From Deltaproteobacteria bacterium (GTDB taxonomy: Bacteria; Desulfobacterota; Binatia; UBA12015): 50,666 nucleotides of DNA. The stretch spans positions 1 through 50,666 of the forward strand of contig JAJCZO010000430.1 in assembly GCA_029262355.1 (NCBI GenBank), given 5' to 3'. The translations under genes were made by a program, and so were the position numbers. Below, piece by piece: positions 7,952-16,637 of the stretch; position 1 is the first letter of the stretch, and every line of letters begins with the position of its first letter. The notes below the pieces were generated by a model that was not told the DNA's origin, searched no databases, and was given only the letters and a program-made list of their open reading frames with translations.

Positions 7952-9073
7952 ATGCGTCGTCTTCTACTGGTCGCGGTAAGCCTCGTCGTTTCTTTGGCGT
8001 TGGCCGAAATCCTCGTGCGTGCAGCTGTTCACGTCGACGCGGACGGTCAGCGCTGGCTCGGGGAGCACCGCCTTCTTCCGTATCGTCTCCCGTTGTCCGA
8101 GCTCGAGAAACGCGTCGCCGAGCTCAGTGACCCGGCGAGCCTGTTCGTTTACGATTCCGATCTGGGCTGGTCGCTGCGGCCGGGAGTCCGGAGCCGGGAC
8201 GGGATGTTCTCCGCGGACGAAACGGGTGCGAGGCGCACTGGTTCCGCTTCGTCCGACGAATCGGCTCTGCGCATCGTCACCGTCGGGGACTCGTTCACCT
8301 TTGGCGATGAGGTTGGTGACGACCAGACGTGGCCCGCGCAGCTCGAGCGCCTCCTTGGCTCGGAGGAGAGGCCCGTCGACGTGATCAACCTCGGCGTCAA
8401 CGGCTACGGGGTCGATCAGGCCGTGCTTCGGTACGAGCGTGACGGCGCCTCGCGCGAGCCTGATGTCGTCATCCTTGGGTTGCAGGCGGAGAACCTCCTG
8501 CGCAATTTGAATGTGGTACGTGCCATCTACTTCCCGGGCACGTCTCTGCCGCTCTCCAAACCGCGGTTCGTGTTGGGTGGGGAGGGCCTTCGACTCGTGA
8601 ACCGACCGACGGCGACCCCGGAGCAGGTGCTGGAAGCGTTGGAGGACCCGACGGGCCATCCGCTCTTCGAGTATGAAGGATGGCTCGATTGGCGCTTCGA
8701 GCGCTCCGGGGCAGAGGCGAGCGCTCTCGTCTCGTTGGTGCGAAGCCTCGCCGACCGGCACCCTCGCGACACGGGGTACGTGCTCACACAAGAAATGGCC
8801 GCGATCGGCACGCGTACGATCGACCGGCTCGCGAATGCTGCGAAGGCTGACGGAGCACGTTTCCTCGTCGTGCACGTGCCCCGCCGCCACGACCTCCAGA
8901 CCATCGCCGGGGGTGACGCCCCTTGGTACGGAGCGTGGATCGACGAAATTGGGGCGCGGCACGAACTCGTTCGCCCAGAGCTCGACGCCGCGGACTCTCT
9001 CTTCGAGCCCGGCGGTCATTATTCGCAGGCGCAGAACCTTCACGTAGCCGAGACCCTGGCCGAGCGGTTCTGA
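7952..9073 (+). CDS. exported SGNH/GDSL hydrolase-like protein
   Basis: A 373-residue protein with an N-terminal signal or anchor (LLLVAVSLVVSLALAEILVR) and an SGNH hydrolase fold. Block I is IVTVGDSFTFGDEV with the nucleophile Ser near residue 113. The glycine/Asn block is NLGVNGYGVDQAVLRYE. The C-terminal block GGHYSQAQNLHVAETLAERF supplies the likely catalytic His. The layout resembles AlgX/AlgJ-type acetyltransferase-esterases acting on envelope glycans, but the substrate is open. It lies 9 bp after the FAH-family gene and converges on the glycosyltransferase gene ending at 9150. Confidence 0.8.
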   Translation: MRRLLLVAVSLVVSLALAEILVRAAVHVDADGQRWLGEHRLLPYRLPLSELEKRVAELSDPASLFVYDSDLGWSLRPGVRSRDGMFSADETGARRTGSASSDESALRIVTVGDSFTFGDEVGDDQTWPAQLERLLGSEERPVDVINLGVNGYGVDQAVLRYERDGASREPDVVILGLQAENLLRNLNVVRAIYFPGTSLPLSKPRFVLGGEGLRLVNRPTATPEQVLEALEDPTGHPLFEYEGWLDWRFERSGAEASALVSLVRSLADRHPRDTGYVLTQEMAAIGTRTIDRLANAAKADGARFLVVHVPRRHDLQTIAGGDAPWYGAWIDEIGARHELVRPELDAADSLFEPGGHYSQAQNLHVAETLAERF

Positions 9074-9149
9074 CCGCGTTCGGCGGCTCCCTGGGGAATC
9101 GACGAGGGCGCTTCGGGCGGAGGGGGCGTGCCCCTACGCCCGGCCCCGC

Positions 9150-10655
9150 CTACGGGCGGCCGGGGGGGCGCGGCGCGCGGATGTCGAGCACTCGGACGGT
9201 GGGGTGACTCCAGCCGAACGATGGGTGATCGGGACGGAACTCCACGTAGGGGTACTCGAAGAGCTCCTGGTACCGCTTGTGACGCTCGTAGACGTAGTCG
9301 TGCTGGTTCGCGAGTCGGCTGCCACGCGCAAACGTGTCGTACGCGAAGCTGCTGGTCGCGACGTGCGTGACGCCACCGCGTCGCGCGGCTTCGAGATCGA
9401 CGGCGGCGAGCGATGCGACGTCGGGTGGCCCAGTCGAGGTGTATGGCGCGCGAAGTGTCCGCCCTGCGTTCGCCGCGATCCACGCATCGGCCCGCAGACG
9501 GGTGTCGTCTCCGAGTCCTCGCACGATCTGGACCGAGACGCAGGCGGGGACGGCGAGCACGACCGCCATCGTTACGACCGGTCCCCACTGGAAGGATCGA
9601 CGGTGCACGGTGCCGGCGAGGGTCTGCAGAGCGAGGCCCGCCCCGAATGCGAGCGCCGGTAGCACTGCGAGCATGTAACGCTCGGCCCCTGGCAGCGGCT
9701 TTAGGGGAGAGAGCTCGGCGATGGCGAACGCGAGCCCGCCGGAGAGAAGGAGAAGCCGGGCTGCGGTCGACAGCATTCGGCGGCGGTGTATCGCACAGGC
9801 GATCCCGATCGCCGCCGCAAGAACCACCGGTCCGGTGAGTCCAGGCCATAGCGTTTCGCGGAGATGGAAGGAGTCTCCGTGGGCCGGGGAGATCAGGTGG
9901 ACGTGGTCGCCTCTGAAGATGCGCAGGAATTGTACCCACGGCCCGGTGATCAGGTGTTGCCCACTCAGGAGCAGGGGAGCGTTCAATGCGGCGAAGGTGA
10001 TGGCGGCGACGAGCATCGCCTGGCCCACCTGTTTTCTGAATGCCCGGCCATCGCGGACTGGGACGACGACGGGGGTGGTTGCACAAAGAAGAACGAGAAG
10101 AACGCCTCCGTAGTGCGCGGAGACGCCCAGGCCGACGGCACCGCCCAGGCCGACGGCCCACCGGGGGCCGTCCGTCTCGGTCAACCGCACGAGGCAGAGA
10201 ACGGATGTGAGCCCGAGTGCGAGAGCGATCATGTCGGGCGCGAAGTAGTGCGCCTGCGAGACCAGCATCGGGCTTACGGCTGCGGTTGCCGCCCCGAATA
10301 GCGCGTATACGGGCTGTAGCGCCTGGCGCAGTAGTTGCCACAGGAGGAACACCGATAGGGCGCCGGCGATCGCACAGAGGACTCTTCCCGCGCGGACGAT
10401 TTGTCGAGGCGATTCCGCCTCGACCAGGGTTGCGGTCACACCACCGAGGTGGCTCAGGAGGGCCGGGTCACTCCAGCCGCTCTCGCCACCCGCCACGATG
10501 CGCACCAATCGCACCTCGTCGGGATGGAACGTTGGTGGAAATGATCCGCCCACCAGGTTCAGCGCGAGCGAGAGCGCGCAGAGCGCGACCGCGGTGAGCC
10601 ACTCCTTCGCGGAGATCTCGGCGGTGCGCGCTCGGCGCTTGCGTTGCTTCGTCAG
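9150..10655 (-). CDS. GT-C (PMT/ArnT-like) membrane glycosyltransferase, probable CTG start
   Basis: A multi-spanning glycosyltransferase of about 501 residues, expected to use a polyprenyl-phosphate sugar donor on the outer face of the inner membrane. The catalytic-loop motif FHPDE and a series of hydrophobic helices with YFAPDM match the PMT_2/GT39 type. The first ATG/GTG/TTG start is GTG at 10553, which would put FHPDE at residue 10 and remove the first membrane helix. Reading on upstream gives a basic cytosolic tail (TKQRKRRAR), then the helix LTAVALCALSLALNLV, then FHPDE. The only start candidate that keeps this is CTG at 10655, overlapping the TGA of the upstream lipoprotein gene as CTGA. 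I therefore extend the gene. The exact start is inferred. Confidence 0.75.
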   Translation of the reverse strand: MTKQRKRRARTAEISAKEWLTAVALCALSLALNLVGGSFPPTFHPDEVRLVRIVAGGESGWSDPALLSHLGGVTATLVEAESPRQIVRAGRVLCAIAGALSVFLLWQLLRQALQPVYALFGAATAAVSPMLVSQAHYFAPDMIALALGLTSVLCLVRLTETDGPRWAVGLGGAVGLGVSAHYGGVLLVLLCATTPVVVPVRDGRAFRKQVGQAMLVAAITFAALNAPLLLSGQHLITGPWVQFLRIFRGDHVHLISPAHGDSFHLRETLWPGLTGPVVLAAAIGIACAIHRRRMLSTAARLLLLSGGLAFAIAELSPLKPLPGAERYMLAVLPALAFGAGLALQTLAGTVHRRSFQWGPVVTMAVVLAVPACVSVQIVRGLGDDTRLRADAWIAANAGRTLRAPYTSTGPPDVASLAAVDLEAARRGGVTHVATSSFAYDTFARGSRLANQHDYVYERHKRYQELFEYPYVEFRPDHPSFGWSHPTVRVLDIRAPRPPGRP

Positions 10656-11968
10656 CGCTTCCCGTCTTGGATGTTCCAGGTGATGTCGCCGGAGCCCAGC
10701 TTCGCCACCGCCGTCTTCACGAACGTGCCGTTCTCCCAGCGGTAGCGGCGAAGCTCACCCTGGTCCTCGGAGCCGACGTAGATTTCGAGGTCCCCGTCGC
10801 CATCGAGGTCGGCGACCAACACCGGTTGCTCGAAGCCCGAGGAGTTCTCGTCGATCAGGCTCTTCGTCCAACCATCGTCACCCTGCTCGAAGAGCCACAG
10901 TCCCGACCCGAGCCCTCCGGCGACCATGTCGGTCTTGCCGTCGGCGTTCACGTCACCCGCTGCGATCGCGCGCATCTGGCGATCCGGGACCGTGGTGATC
11001 ACAGTGCTCTCCCAGGCGCCGTCCGTCATCGTGTACTCCTTGACGGTGACCGGGCGAACGAGCTGCCCCTTCTTCATCGCGCCTTCCCAGACGATGTAGA
11101 GGTGGGCGTTGCCCTCGTCGTAGGGGTTCGCCGCCAGGATCTCCTTGGCGTGGGTGTCGCCCGGGGCGTCGACGATGGACTTCACCCAGGCGCCGTCCTC
11201 GCCACGCTTGTACATGCTGACTTCGCCCGGCTGCTCCTGGTCGAGCTTGTTGGGTTTGCTCGGTGTGGCGAAGATCTCGAGGTCGCCGTCGCCGTCGACG
11301 TCGCCGATCTCGCTCTCGTGGACGAAGGGGTTCGGCTGGGCGTCGATTTTCTCGACGCGCCAGCTCTCGTTCGGATGGACGATGACGATTTCGCCCTGGT
11401 CGTGTGTGGCGATCACGAGCTCGAGCTCGCCGTCCCCGTCGACGTCGGCGATCTCGATGTCGCGCAGTCGATCGAACTTGCCTCCGAAAGTCGGGTTCCA
11501 GTGCGTCTTCTCCGACCACGCGCCGTCGGCGAACTGCCAGGTCTTGAGCATTGCCTTGTTCGCGCCGATCGTCAGGATCTCATCGCCGTACATCATCGCC
11601 TTGTGGAAGACGTTGCTGTCCGGGTCTTCGACGATCGTCGTGACCCAGCCGTCGGGCGTCTCGCGGACGATCGACAGCTTGGCGGGGCCGGGCACCGGAC
11701 CTTTGGGGCCGTCGATGAACTGTGCCTGCGAGACCAGCAGAGTCGGGTAGGGGCCGCCGACGAGAGCTTCTCGTCGTGGCTCGGCGGGCGGTGGCGGGGG
11801 CGGAGGCTTGGCCGCGACAGGCTTGGGCCTGGGCGCCGGCTTCGCGGCGGCTGCGGCCGCTTTCTTCTCGGTCTTCGCCGGCTTCGGGGCTTCGCTCTGG
11901 CACGCCGCGAGGAATGCCACGGAGCCGCCGACGAGGAGCACGTTACGGGCGAGATGCGCGATTCTCAT
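10652..11968 (-). CDS. FG-GAP/VCBS repeat lipoprotein
   Basis: About 438 residues. The ATG at 11968 gives a signal peptide with lipobox (VGGSVAFLAAC), then a Lys/Ala/Pro-rich linker (residues about 25-70). A beta-propeller of FG-GAP/VCBS repeats follows, recognised by Ca-binding loops such as DVDGDGELELV, DVDGDGDLEIF, DVNADGKTDMV and DLDGDGDLEIY. Such lipoproteins are surface or periplasmic binding proteins; ligand unknown. An upstream GTG at 12034 would only add a non-signal extension. Its stop overlaps the probable CTG start of the glycosyltransferase, so the two are translationally coupled. It diverges from the ferredoxin gene at 12057. Confidence 0.8.
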   Translation of the reverse strand: MRIAHLARNVLLVGGSVAFLAACQSEAPKPAKTEKKAAAAAAKPAPRPKPVAAKPPPPPPPAEPRREALVGGPYPTLLVSQAQFIDGPKGPVPGPAKLSIVRETPDGWVTTIVEDPDSNVFHKAMMYGDEILTIGANKAMLKTWQFADGAWSEKTHWNPTFGGKFDRLRDIEIADVDGDGELELVIATHDQGEIVIVHPNESWRVEKIDAQPNPFVHESEIGDVDGDGDLEIFATPSKPNKLDQEQPGEVSMYKRGEDGAWVKSIVDAPGDTHAKEILAANPYDEGNAHLYIVWEGAMKKGQLVRPVTVKEYTMTDGAWESTVITTVPDRQMRAIAAGDVNADGKTDMVAGGLGSGLWLFEQGDDGWTKSLIDENSSGFEQPVLVADLDGDGDLEIYVGSEDQGELRRYRWENGTFVKTAVAKLGSGDITWNIQDGKR

Positions 11969-12056
11969 CCGTCCATCACAAGCAGAGGTCCCCCATACGG
12001 GCAAGCAGCGGGCGCACGAGGTTGACACCGGCACTCGTGCATTCGAATAGGAAGAG

Positions 12057-12257
12057 ATGGGAATGAAGATCGTAGTCGATTACGACCGTTGCGAAGCCAA
12101 TGCGATTTGCATGCAGGTTTGCCCGGAGGTCTTCGAGGTGAAGGAGGATGACAACCTCTACCTCTCGACCGAGACCCCTGACGAGAGCCTCCGGGCCAAG
12201 GTCGCAGAGGCCGTACGCCGCTGCCCGCGCCAGGCCATCGCGTTGGAAGAGACCTGA
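12057..12257 (+). CDS. single-cluster ferredoxin, 3Fe-4S type
   Basis: A 66-residue acidic ferredoxin. The cluster ligands are in C-x5-C-x3-CP (CEANAICMQVCP, residues about 12-23) with a distal CP at RRCPRQAI. The C-x5-C spacing in place of C-x2-C-x2-C is typical of 3Fe-4S (Fer4_15) ferredoxins that serve cytochrome P450s. No P450 gene is visible in the window. The start may be ATG 12057 or the in-frame ATG at 12063; AGGAAGAG precedes both. It is divergent from the FG-GAP lipoprotein gene and about 155 bp ahead of the symporter. Confidence 0.88.
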   Translation: MGMKIVVDYDRCEANAICMQVCPEVFEVKEDDNLYLSTETPDESLRAKVAEAVRRCPRQAIALEET

Positions 12258-12413
12258 CCTCGGCGAGGGGGGTGTTGGCAAATCTCGCCGATTTCCTCAC
12301 GTCGTCGGGCGGTCAAGGCGGCTCCGGGGCCACGATTTAGGGAACCTGCGAGATCTACCAGCGTCCCCGCGGAGTTTGTGGCGGGTTGACCCATGGCGTA
12401 GCTTCGGGCGGTC

Positions 12414-13733
12414 ATGGAGAAGGAGTCGCTCGCACTTCACTGGAAGATCCTCATCGGGCTCGGTGCTGGCCTGGTCGTGGGCCTTGCCCTGAACCTGGTT
12501 GGCGGATCGGTCTCCGGCGCCGTAGGTGAGGATGGGGCCGATCGCTGGGTCGTTGATCTCATCGTTGCGGCCAACGGCTTCGTGGGAGATCTCTTCCTTC
12601 GCGCCCTCCGGTTCATCGCGGTCCCGATCGTGATGTTCTCGCTGATCGTTGGGGCGAGCAGCTTGAGTGATCTGTCGAAGCTCGGCCGGATCGGTGGGAA
12701 GACCGTGGTGATCTATCTCGGCACCACGGCGCTCGCGATCAGCACCGGGCTCCTTCTGGCGAACGTCGTTCAGCCCGGCCACTTCGTGAGTGAGGCCGTC
12801 CGCAATCAGATGGCTTCCCAGGGCACCGCAGAGGCGCTGGCGATGATGGAGAGCGCTTCGGCGCCAGACCTCTGGACGACCTTGCTCGAGATCGTTCCGC
12901 GCAATCCGGCGCGCGCCCTTGCCGACGGCAAGATGCTGCAGATCGTGTTCCTGTCTCTCGCGATCGGCATCGGGCTCACGCGCATCGCTCCGGAGAAGTC
13001 GAAACCCATCATCGCGTTCTTCGACGGAATGACCGACGTGATCCTGCAGATCGTGCACGCCATCATGAAGGTGGCGCCCTACGCGGTGTTCTGTCTCCTC
13101 GTGGAGGTTCTGGCGACGATGGGGCTCGACGTACTGGGGGCGCTGGTCGTCTACAGCTTCGTCGTCATCGGTGGCCTCGCGGTGATGATGTTCCTGGTCT
13201 ACCCGGCGATCTTGAAGTTCATGGCCGGGATGTCGCCGCTCACGTTCTTCCCCGCCATTGCTCCCGCCCAGCTCCTGGGGTTCTCGAGCTCCAGCTCGTC
13301 GGCGACGTTGCCCGTTACGCTCGAGTGTGTCGAGGAGCGCCTCGGCGTGAAGGAAGAGATTTCGAGCTTCGTCGTCCCGCTCGGCGCAACCATCAACATG
13401 GATGGAACGGCGCTCTACCAGGGCGTCGCGGCCATGTTCATCGCACAGTTGTACGGAGTCGATCTGTCGTTCGGCCAGCAGCTCACGATCGTACTCACGG
13501 CGACTCTGGCATCGATCGGCACCGCAGGCGTCCCCGGCGTAGGGCTCGTGATGCTCATCATCGTGCTGCAGAGCGTCGGCATGTCGCCCGAGATCATGGC
13601 GAGCGGCATCGCGATCATCTTCGGCGTCGACCGCCTGCTCGACATGTGCCGAACCGCCTGCAACGTCACCGGCGATTGCATGGTGGCGGCCGTGATCGGC
13701 GCCACTGAGGATCGAAAGGCCCAGGCCGGCTAG
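12414..13733 (+). CDS. dicarboxylate/amino acid:cation symporter (DAACS)
   Basis: A 439-residue inner-membrane transporter of the GltP/DctA family that couples uptake of glutamate, aspartate or C4-dicarboxylates to Na+ or H+. The family hallmarks are present. HP1 carries the serine-rich stretch LLGFSSSSSSATLPVTLECV (around residue 284). TM7 has the NMDGTALY motif (residues about 326-333). HP2 has IGTAGVPGVGLVMLIIVL, and TM8 has DRLLDMCRTACNVTGD. Length is normal. The stop codon overlaps that of the convergent deacetylase gene on a shared CTAG. Substrate preference cannot be told from sequence alone. Confidence 0.92.
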   Translation: MEKESLALHWKILIGLGAGLVVGLALNLVGGSVSGAVGEDGADRWVVDLIVAANGFVGDLFLRALRFIAVPIVMFSLIVGASSLSDLSKLGRIGGKTVVIYLGTTALAISTGLLLANVVQPGHFVSEAVRNQMASQGTAEALAMMESASAPDLWTTLLEIVPRNPARALADGKMLQIVFLSLAIGIGLTRIAPEKSKPIIAFFDGMTDVILQIVHAIMKVAPYAVFCLLVEVLATMGLDVLGALVVYSFVVIGGLAVMMFLVYPAILKFMAGMSPLTFFPAIAPAQLLGFSSSSSSATLPVTLECVEERLGVKEEISSFVVPLGATINMDGTALYQGVAAMFIAQLYGVDLSFGQQLTIVLTATLASIGTAGVPGVGLVMLIIVLQSVGMSPEIMASGIAIIFGVDRLLDMCRTACNVTGDCMVAAVIGATEDRKAQAG

Positions 13734-14875
13734 CCGAGCAGCGCCAGGTAGAACTCCGTCGCTCGCTCGACCTGCGAGATTTCGACGTACTCGCGCGCGG
13801 TCTGGGCCTGCGCGATGCTGCCTGGGCCGAACACCACTCCCGGCAGATCGTGTTGCGCGAAGACGCCCGCGTCGGTTCCGAAGGCGGCAATGCCCGGCGC
13901 GGTGGGCAGTCCGACAGCCGACAGGGCTGCCTGGCAGGCCCGAACCGCGGCGGAATCGGTCTCCGTCGCGAGGGCAGGCTTCTCGACCGAGGCGGCGGTA
14001 AGCCGCACCCTGTCGAGGCCGGCGGCGTGGAGCGCCGCGTTGATTTCTGCGGTGAAGGTCTCGACGGACTCGCCGGGGAGGAGCCGCCGATCGACCTGGA
14101 TCCAGGCATCGGGGGGCACCACGTTGGCTGCCTGTCCGCCTCCCACGAGGCCGACGGAGAGGGTGGCCGGTCCGAGTCGGCCGTCGATGTCTTGGCCCAA
14201 ACGCGTCGCGAGCTCATCGAGCGCGAGCACGGCCTTCGAGATGTCCACGATCGCGCTGTGGCCGAGGGAGGGGTCGGAGCTGTGGCAGGCCTGTCCCTCG
14301 GCGTGAAGCTCGGCGCGACCGACTCCCTTGTGGTGCGTGACCAGCTCCATCGAGGTCGGTTCCGTGGCGAGCGTCCAGTCGGGGCGCCGCGTGCCGAGGT
14401 GGTGGAGCACGTCGGTGACCCCGACGCTCCCGCACTCTTCGTCCGCTTCTCCGACCAGAATGACGTTCCTGCGCAGGCGGCCTGCGGAGAGGAGCTTCTC
14501 GAGCGCCACCACCGCAGCCGCCATGCCGGCCTTCGTATCGCACGACCCTCGGCCGTACAGCCGGTCTCCGTCGATCGTGGGATCGAAGGGATCGATCTCC
14601 ATCCCCTCGACCGGCACCGTATCCAGGTGTGAGGCGATCAGAACGGTATCGGTCGCGCCCGCTACGCGGGCTTCGGCAACGAGGCTCGCGCGATCCCCCT
14701 TGCCCACGACGACGGCGTCGAGCCCGATTCGTCGGAGGTGTGCCTGGACGTGTTCGGCGTATCGCCGCTCGCCGATGAGCTCTGCCGGGACGCGGTCGCT
14801 CCGCATCGGATTGACTGAGGGAATCGCGATGTAGTCGCGCAGATGCCGAATACAGCTGGGGATGGCTTTGCTCAT
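13730..14875 (-). CDS. argE: M20 family deacetylase, acetylornithine deacetylase-like
   Basis: A 381-residue M20/M28-fold zinc amidohydrolase. The first metal motif is ASHLDTVP (His83, Asp85). The bridging Asp is in GRGSCDTKAG (Asp113). The catalytic and metal acids are in GEADEECG (Glu146/Glu147). TEPTS near 171 and the dimerisation-domain GQACHSSDPSLG follow. The order and spacing fit ArgE-type acetylornithine deacetylases, which release ornithine in arginine synthesis; a DapE-like or other N-acyl substrate is possible. Its ATG overlaps the stop of the GNAT gene as ATGA, so both are translated from one message. That pairing of an acetyl-removing and an acetyl-adding enzyme is notable but unexplained. 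Confidence 0.82.
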   Translation of the reverse strand: MSKAIPSCIRHLRDYIAIPSVNPMRSDRVPAELIGERRYAEHVQAHLRRIGLDAVVVGKGDRASLVAEARVAGATDTVLIASHLDTVPVEGMEIDPFDPTIDGDRLYGRGSCDTKAGMAAAVVALEKLLSAGRLRRNVILVGEADEECGSVGVTDVLHHLGTRRPDWTLATEPTSMELVTHHKGVGRAELHAEGQACHSSDPSLGHSAIVDISKAVLALDELATRLGQDIDGRLGPATLSVGLVGGGQAANVVPPDAWIQVDRRLLPGESVETFTAEINAALHAAGLDRVRLTAASVEKPALATETDSAAVRACQAALSAVGLPTAPGIAAFGTDAGVFAQHDLPGVVFGPGSIAQAQTAREYVEISQVERATEFYLALLG

Positions 14876-15654
14876 GTGTCGTCTCCGGGCGCACTCTCTG
14901 AAGCTGGCTGCGGTGGTTCCATTCCGGTGACCCAGAGCACGTCATCTCGATCTTTGCGCGCCCCGAGCTTTCGCGCCACTGCCAGGCTCGCGAGGTTGTC
15001 GGGCGACGTTGACCAACTGGGGGTTCGACCACGCGAGCGGACGTCGTCCGCTACGTGTGCGGCACAGGCTGGGCTGAGGCCGCGGCCGCGAAAACCCGCT
15101 TCCGTCACGACCCCGATGTCCTCGTGGGCGGCTCCGAGATGGTAGGGTAGCGCGACGGACGCGAGTTCCGTGCCGACGAAGGCACCGAACGCGAGGCCGC
15201 TTTGCGCGGCGCGCAGCGGGCCTCCGAGGGAGTCGCTGATCCACTCGATCTCGTCGCCCAAATCCCCCAAGGCGGGTGCGTCGACCGGGCCGAGGCGGCG
15301 GATGGTCGCCGGGGCTCGCGGCGGCGGGTCGGTGGACTCGAGAGTCGCGATGACACGAGACCACCGCACCGCGTCGGGGCAGACGCGTGCGACGGTCGCG
15401 CGAAACGGCGGCGGAGCGTCGATGAAGCCGATTGAGGTCAGGTCGCGAAGGACGTCGTCGTCGAGCCTTTCGACCTGCCCGGCGAGCTGCACGTCGTAAG
15501 CAACCCGCGCGATCGCAACGCGGGGTGCGGGCCACCGGTCGACGAGACAGCGACCGAGGCCCGTTCGGATGACGTGTTGTCCAGCGAGTGGGCCCGGGCG
15601 GTCGGGGAAGAGGTCCCGCAGGGGACCTCGCTCGCCTGCAGCTACGTCGATCAT
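14872..15654 (-). CDS. GNAT-family N-acetyltransferase
   Basis: A 260-residue protein whose C-terminal half (from about residue 115) is a GNAT fold. The acetyl-CoA pyrophosphate loop is GVVTEAGFRGRGLSPACAAH, followed by the beta6-alpha4 region WSTSPDNLASLAVARKLGA. The N-terminal half (AGQHVIRTGLGRCLVDRW and following) forms a separate lobe seen in larger GNATs. The acceptor is unknown. GGAG at 5 bp spacing supports the ATG at 15654. It overlaps the deacetylase gene as ATGA and lies 39 bp after the upstream membrane-protein gene on the same strand. Confidence 0.78.
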   Translation of the reverse strand: MIDVAAGERGPLRDLFPDRPGPLAGQHVIRTGLGRCLVDRWPAPRVAIARVAYDVQLAGQVERLDDDVLRDLTSIGFIDAPPPFRATVARVCPDAVRWSRVIATLESTDPPPRAPATIRRLGPVDAPALGDLGDEIEWISDSLGGPLRAAQSGLAFGAFVGTELASVALPYHLGAAHEDIGVVTEAGFRGRGLSPACAAHVADDVRSRGRTPSWSTSPDNLASLAVARKLGARKDRDDVLWVTGMEPPQPASESAPGDDT

Positions 15655-15693
15655 CTCATCTCCGGCCGTTGTGGGCGCCCGAAGCGCTCAGGT

Positions 15694-16497
15694 CTAGGCA
15701 TTCGCGAAGCGAATCCGGACCTCATGGGCGGAGGCGCCGAGTCGTCGAAGGAAAACGTACCACAAGGCCGAGTTCCCGAGCATCTCGATCGATTCTTCGA
15801 AAGTCTTCGAGAAGTGCCGGAGTGTCTTGAAGGGCGTCTGCGAGAACGTTCGGATCGTGTACTCGTGCATGTCGAAGTTTCGCACGAGGATCGTGTAGAG
15901 GTTGGCGGGATGGTCACGCTCGAGCCCCTCGACGAAATCCATTCCGACCGCCACGACGAAGCAGCCGATCGCCAAGAGGACGATCAGGCGAAGCGTCCGG
16001 TCGCCCGAGTCCAGCCACAGGAACCCGAGCGTGAACAGCCCGAGGCTTCCGAAGGCAGGGAGAAAGATGAGCTGCCACGTGTAACTCGGGAAGTGCAGCA
16101 GCATGGTCCCGCCGATCTCGTCTGAGCCGCGGTTCAGGATCTTGAACGTCGTACCGAGGCGCTCGTGGATTTTCGCTCCGTCGTCGACCGACATGTAGAA
16201 GAAGAACAGCGCGATCACGAGCCAGCCGTACGGCATCCAGGCGCGTTGATCGATTCTTCTCTGCACACTGAACACGGCGACGGCGGTGAGGCCCGCGAGA
16301 AACGTCTGCGTGACCGCGAACCAAGACCCGATGCCGTCCTCACGCGTGGCGTTGAAGAGTCTCTCGATCGCGCCGATGTGGGTCAGGTCGCCGTAGTTGA
16401 CGTGCCAGTCGAGCAGGATGAAGGCGACCTCGGCCGCCACGCAAAAGAGCAGCAGGTACAGCGCGAAGCGCCGGATGTCGATCGTGAAATCGGCCAC
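15694..16497 (-). CDS. polytopic membrane protein of unknown function
   Basis: I do not recognise the family. The protein has 267 residues and about six to seven hydrophobic helices (for example FALYLLLFCVAAEVAFILL, YGWLVIALFFFYMSV, LIVLLAIGCFVVAVGMDFV). Charged residues sit at helix ends in two noteworthy motifs, SVDDGAKIHERLG near residue 104 and KTFEESIEMLG near 233. Membrane-embedded Asp/His/Glu pairs like these can bind a metal or form an active site, as in CREST-type hydrolases, but this is speculation. It is probably the first gene of the minus-strand run with the GNAT and the deacetylase. Confidence 0.65.
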   Translation of the reverse strand: MADFTIDIRRFALYLLLFCVAAEVAFILLDWHVNYGDLTHIGAIERLFNATREDGIGSWFAVTQTFLAGLTAVAVFSVQRRIDQRAWMPYGWLVIALFFFYMSVDDGAKIHERLGTTFKILNRGSDEIGGTMLLHFPSYTWQLIFLPAFGSLGLFTLGFLWLDSGDRTLRLIVLLAIGCFVVAVGMDFVEGLERDHPANLYTILVRNFDMHEYTIRTFSQTPFKTLRHFSKTFEESIEMLGNSALWYVFLRRLGASAHEVRIRFANA

Positions 16498-16637
16498 CGC
16501 GAAGTCCCCTCAGAACTGCGCGACTCTGGAAACGCGGGGGCGAGCCAGAGAAGGCGCTGGGCGGGGCCGTTGCGCCGAAGAGTTCCTCATGTGTCGGGCG
16601 TTTCGCCGGCAGAGGTCGTCGGGGTCGCGGCGGAGGG

